From Candidatus Benthicola azotiphorus (lineage in GTDB: Bacteria > Gemmatimonadota > Gemmatimonadetes > Palauibacterales > Palauibacteraceae): a stretch of DNA of 6,880 nucleotides. The DNA lies in assembly GCA_947581745.1 (NCBI GenBank), contig CANPVW010000289.1, positions 1-6,880 of the forward strand, written 5' to 3'. The first letter of the stretch is position 1. Each line of letters opens with the position of its first letter. The position numbers and the translations under genes were made by a program. Below the pieces are notes generated by a model that searched no databases, was not told the origin of the DNA, and saw nothing but the letters and a program-made list of their open reading frames with translations. Below, piece by piece: positions 6,228 to 6,880 of the stretch.

Positions 6228-6263
6228 CTCCGCTTTCCGACCCGACGACCGTCGACTGCCGGA
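6228..6263. other. Short convergent intergenic gap without a clear terminator
   Basis: Only 36 bp separate the stop codons of the plus-strand kinase gene and the minus-strand GH2 gene. I see no stem longer than about 4 bp and no T-run on either strand, so each transcript probably extends into the 3' end of the other gene or stops by a Rho-type mechanism. Confidence 0.5.
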
Positions 6264-6880
6264 TCACTCCAGCCGCGGCGGCGCCTCCCCCGGCACGATC
6301 GCGAACTCCACCGTCGCCGGCTCGAGCCCTTCGGCCCGAGCCGTCACCCGCACGGTTCCCGTCTCGTCCGTGCTCTGGATCATCGCGAGCGCCAGCCCGT
6401 GGAACGCGTGCCGCTCGGGGATCTGGTACGAGCTGTGGTCGGTCGGGTTGCCGTTCCCGACGGCCAGCAGACGGGCCGGTCCCTCGACCGTGAACGTCAC
6501 GAGCTGGTCGGCGGACGGCACGACGATGCCCGCCGCGTCCACCACCTGGACCTCGACGTGCGCCACGTCGCGGATCCCCGACCCGATCTCTTCCCGGTCC
6601 ACGCTCAGGCGCAGCGCCGCCGCCGGGCCGGCCGTCCGCACCTCGGTCGTCACGACGACCTCGTCGCCCCGCTTGCCGACGGCGCGCAGCACACCGGGCT
6701 CGTAGGGGACGTCCCACGCCAGGTGCAGGTCGGCCGTGTTGGCGAACACGGGCGGGCTGTCGTAGTGGTTCCAGCTCTCGGACGTGCCCTGGCGCGGGAA
6801 CTCGAGCCGTTTCTCTCCGATGAACCGGTCGTTGAGGTACAGCTCCACGGCATCGACGTTGGTATACGCGAGCACCGGGA
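6264..6880 (-). CDS. GH2 beta-galactosidase-like glycoside hydrolase, C-terminal part (enters from right edge)
   Basis: The last 204 codons of a large glycoside hydrolase family 2 enzyme; the frame is open through the window edge. The segment VLAYTNVDAVELYLNDRFIG, followed by WNHYDSPPVFAN, DLHLAWDVPYEPGVLRAVGK and a closing TTEVRTAG, matches the Ig-like DUF4982 domain. The segment from LRLSVDREEIGSGIRDVAHV through PSADQLVTFTVEGPARLLAV, GNGNPTDHSSYQ and FHGLALAMIQS to GTVRVTARAEGLEPATVEFA matches the last Ig-like domain of such enzymes (Glyco_hydro2_C5). These domains belong to multi-domain GH2 beta-galactosidases that are usually exported and act on galactosides or plant and algal glycans. 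The catalytic glutamates and any signal peptide are outside the window, so exact specificity is not established. Galactose released by it could be the substrate of the galactokinase about 4.5 kb away. Confidence 0.85.
   Translation of the reverse strand, partial: PVLAYTNVDAVELYLNDRFIGEKRLEFPRQGTSESWNHYDSPPVFANTADLHLAWDVPYEPGVLRAVGKRGDEVVVTTEVRTAGPAAALRLSVDREEIGSGIRDVAHVEVQVVDAAGIVVPSADQLVTFTVEGPARLLAVGNGNPTDHSSYQIPERHAFHGLALAMIQSTDETGTVRVTARAEGLEPATVEFAIVPGEAPPRLE

Noticed and set aside
6157..6717. A 186-residue minus-strand frame in another phase over the GH2 gene.
   Set aside because: It is Arg/Gly/Ala-rich low-complexity sequence, whereas the overlapping frame encodes conserved GH2 C-terminal domains.

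Overview
The window is high-GC bacterial DNA with tightly packed genes. It most resembles Gemmatimonadota or a related soil/marine lineage. The main reason is the 856-residue protein at 3657-6227, a Ser/Thr kinase fused through one membrane segment to a PD40/TolB-like propeller. Its N-terminus (RELGSGGMAVVFLAED, RKVAIKVLHPELAAVVGTERF) and its C-terminal FFDELRGR tail look like the kinase paralogues that are abundant in that phylum. This placement is inferred from recalled family resemblance, not from a search.

Left part (1-1711): a GH13 alpha-amylase-family lipoprotein runs leftward off the window edge (410 to 1, minus strand). It is divergent from galK, a full-length galactokinase (542-1711, plus strand), and the two share a 131-bp intergenic region.

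Middle part (1712-3656): a small secreted DUF4440/SnoaL-like (NTF2-fold) protein (1794-2252) is followed by a strong 14-bp hairpin. Next come a DUF454 (YbaN-like) inner-membrane protein (2471-2971) and, convergent with it, a small secreted protein of unknown function (3451-3026, minus strand).

Right part (3657-6880): the membrane Ser/Thr kinase (plus strand) converges, 36 bp apart, with the C-terminal part of a GH2 beta-galactosidase-like enzyme (6880-6264, minus strand), which enters from the right edge.

Functional reading: the GH13 lipoprotein, galactokinase and GH2 enzyme together suggest saccharide use, with galactoside hydrolysis feeding galactose into the Leloir pathway. No galT, galE, galM, transporter or sugar-specific regulator lies in the window, and the three genes are not one operon. 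The other genes have no demonstrated link to this pathway. No RNA gene, mobile element, CRISPR array or phage gene was recognised, and no intergenic stretch exceeds 300 bp. The window looks like ordinary chromosome; I saw no convincing new multi-gene system. The best leads are the kinase's unknown ligand, the unclassified secreted protein, and a few perfect inverted repeats between genes.
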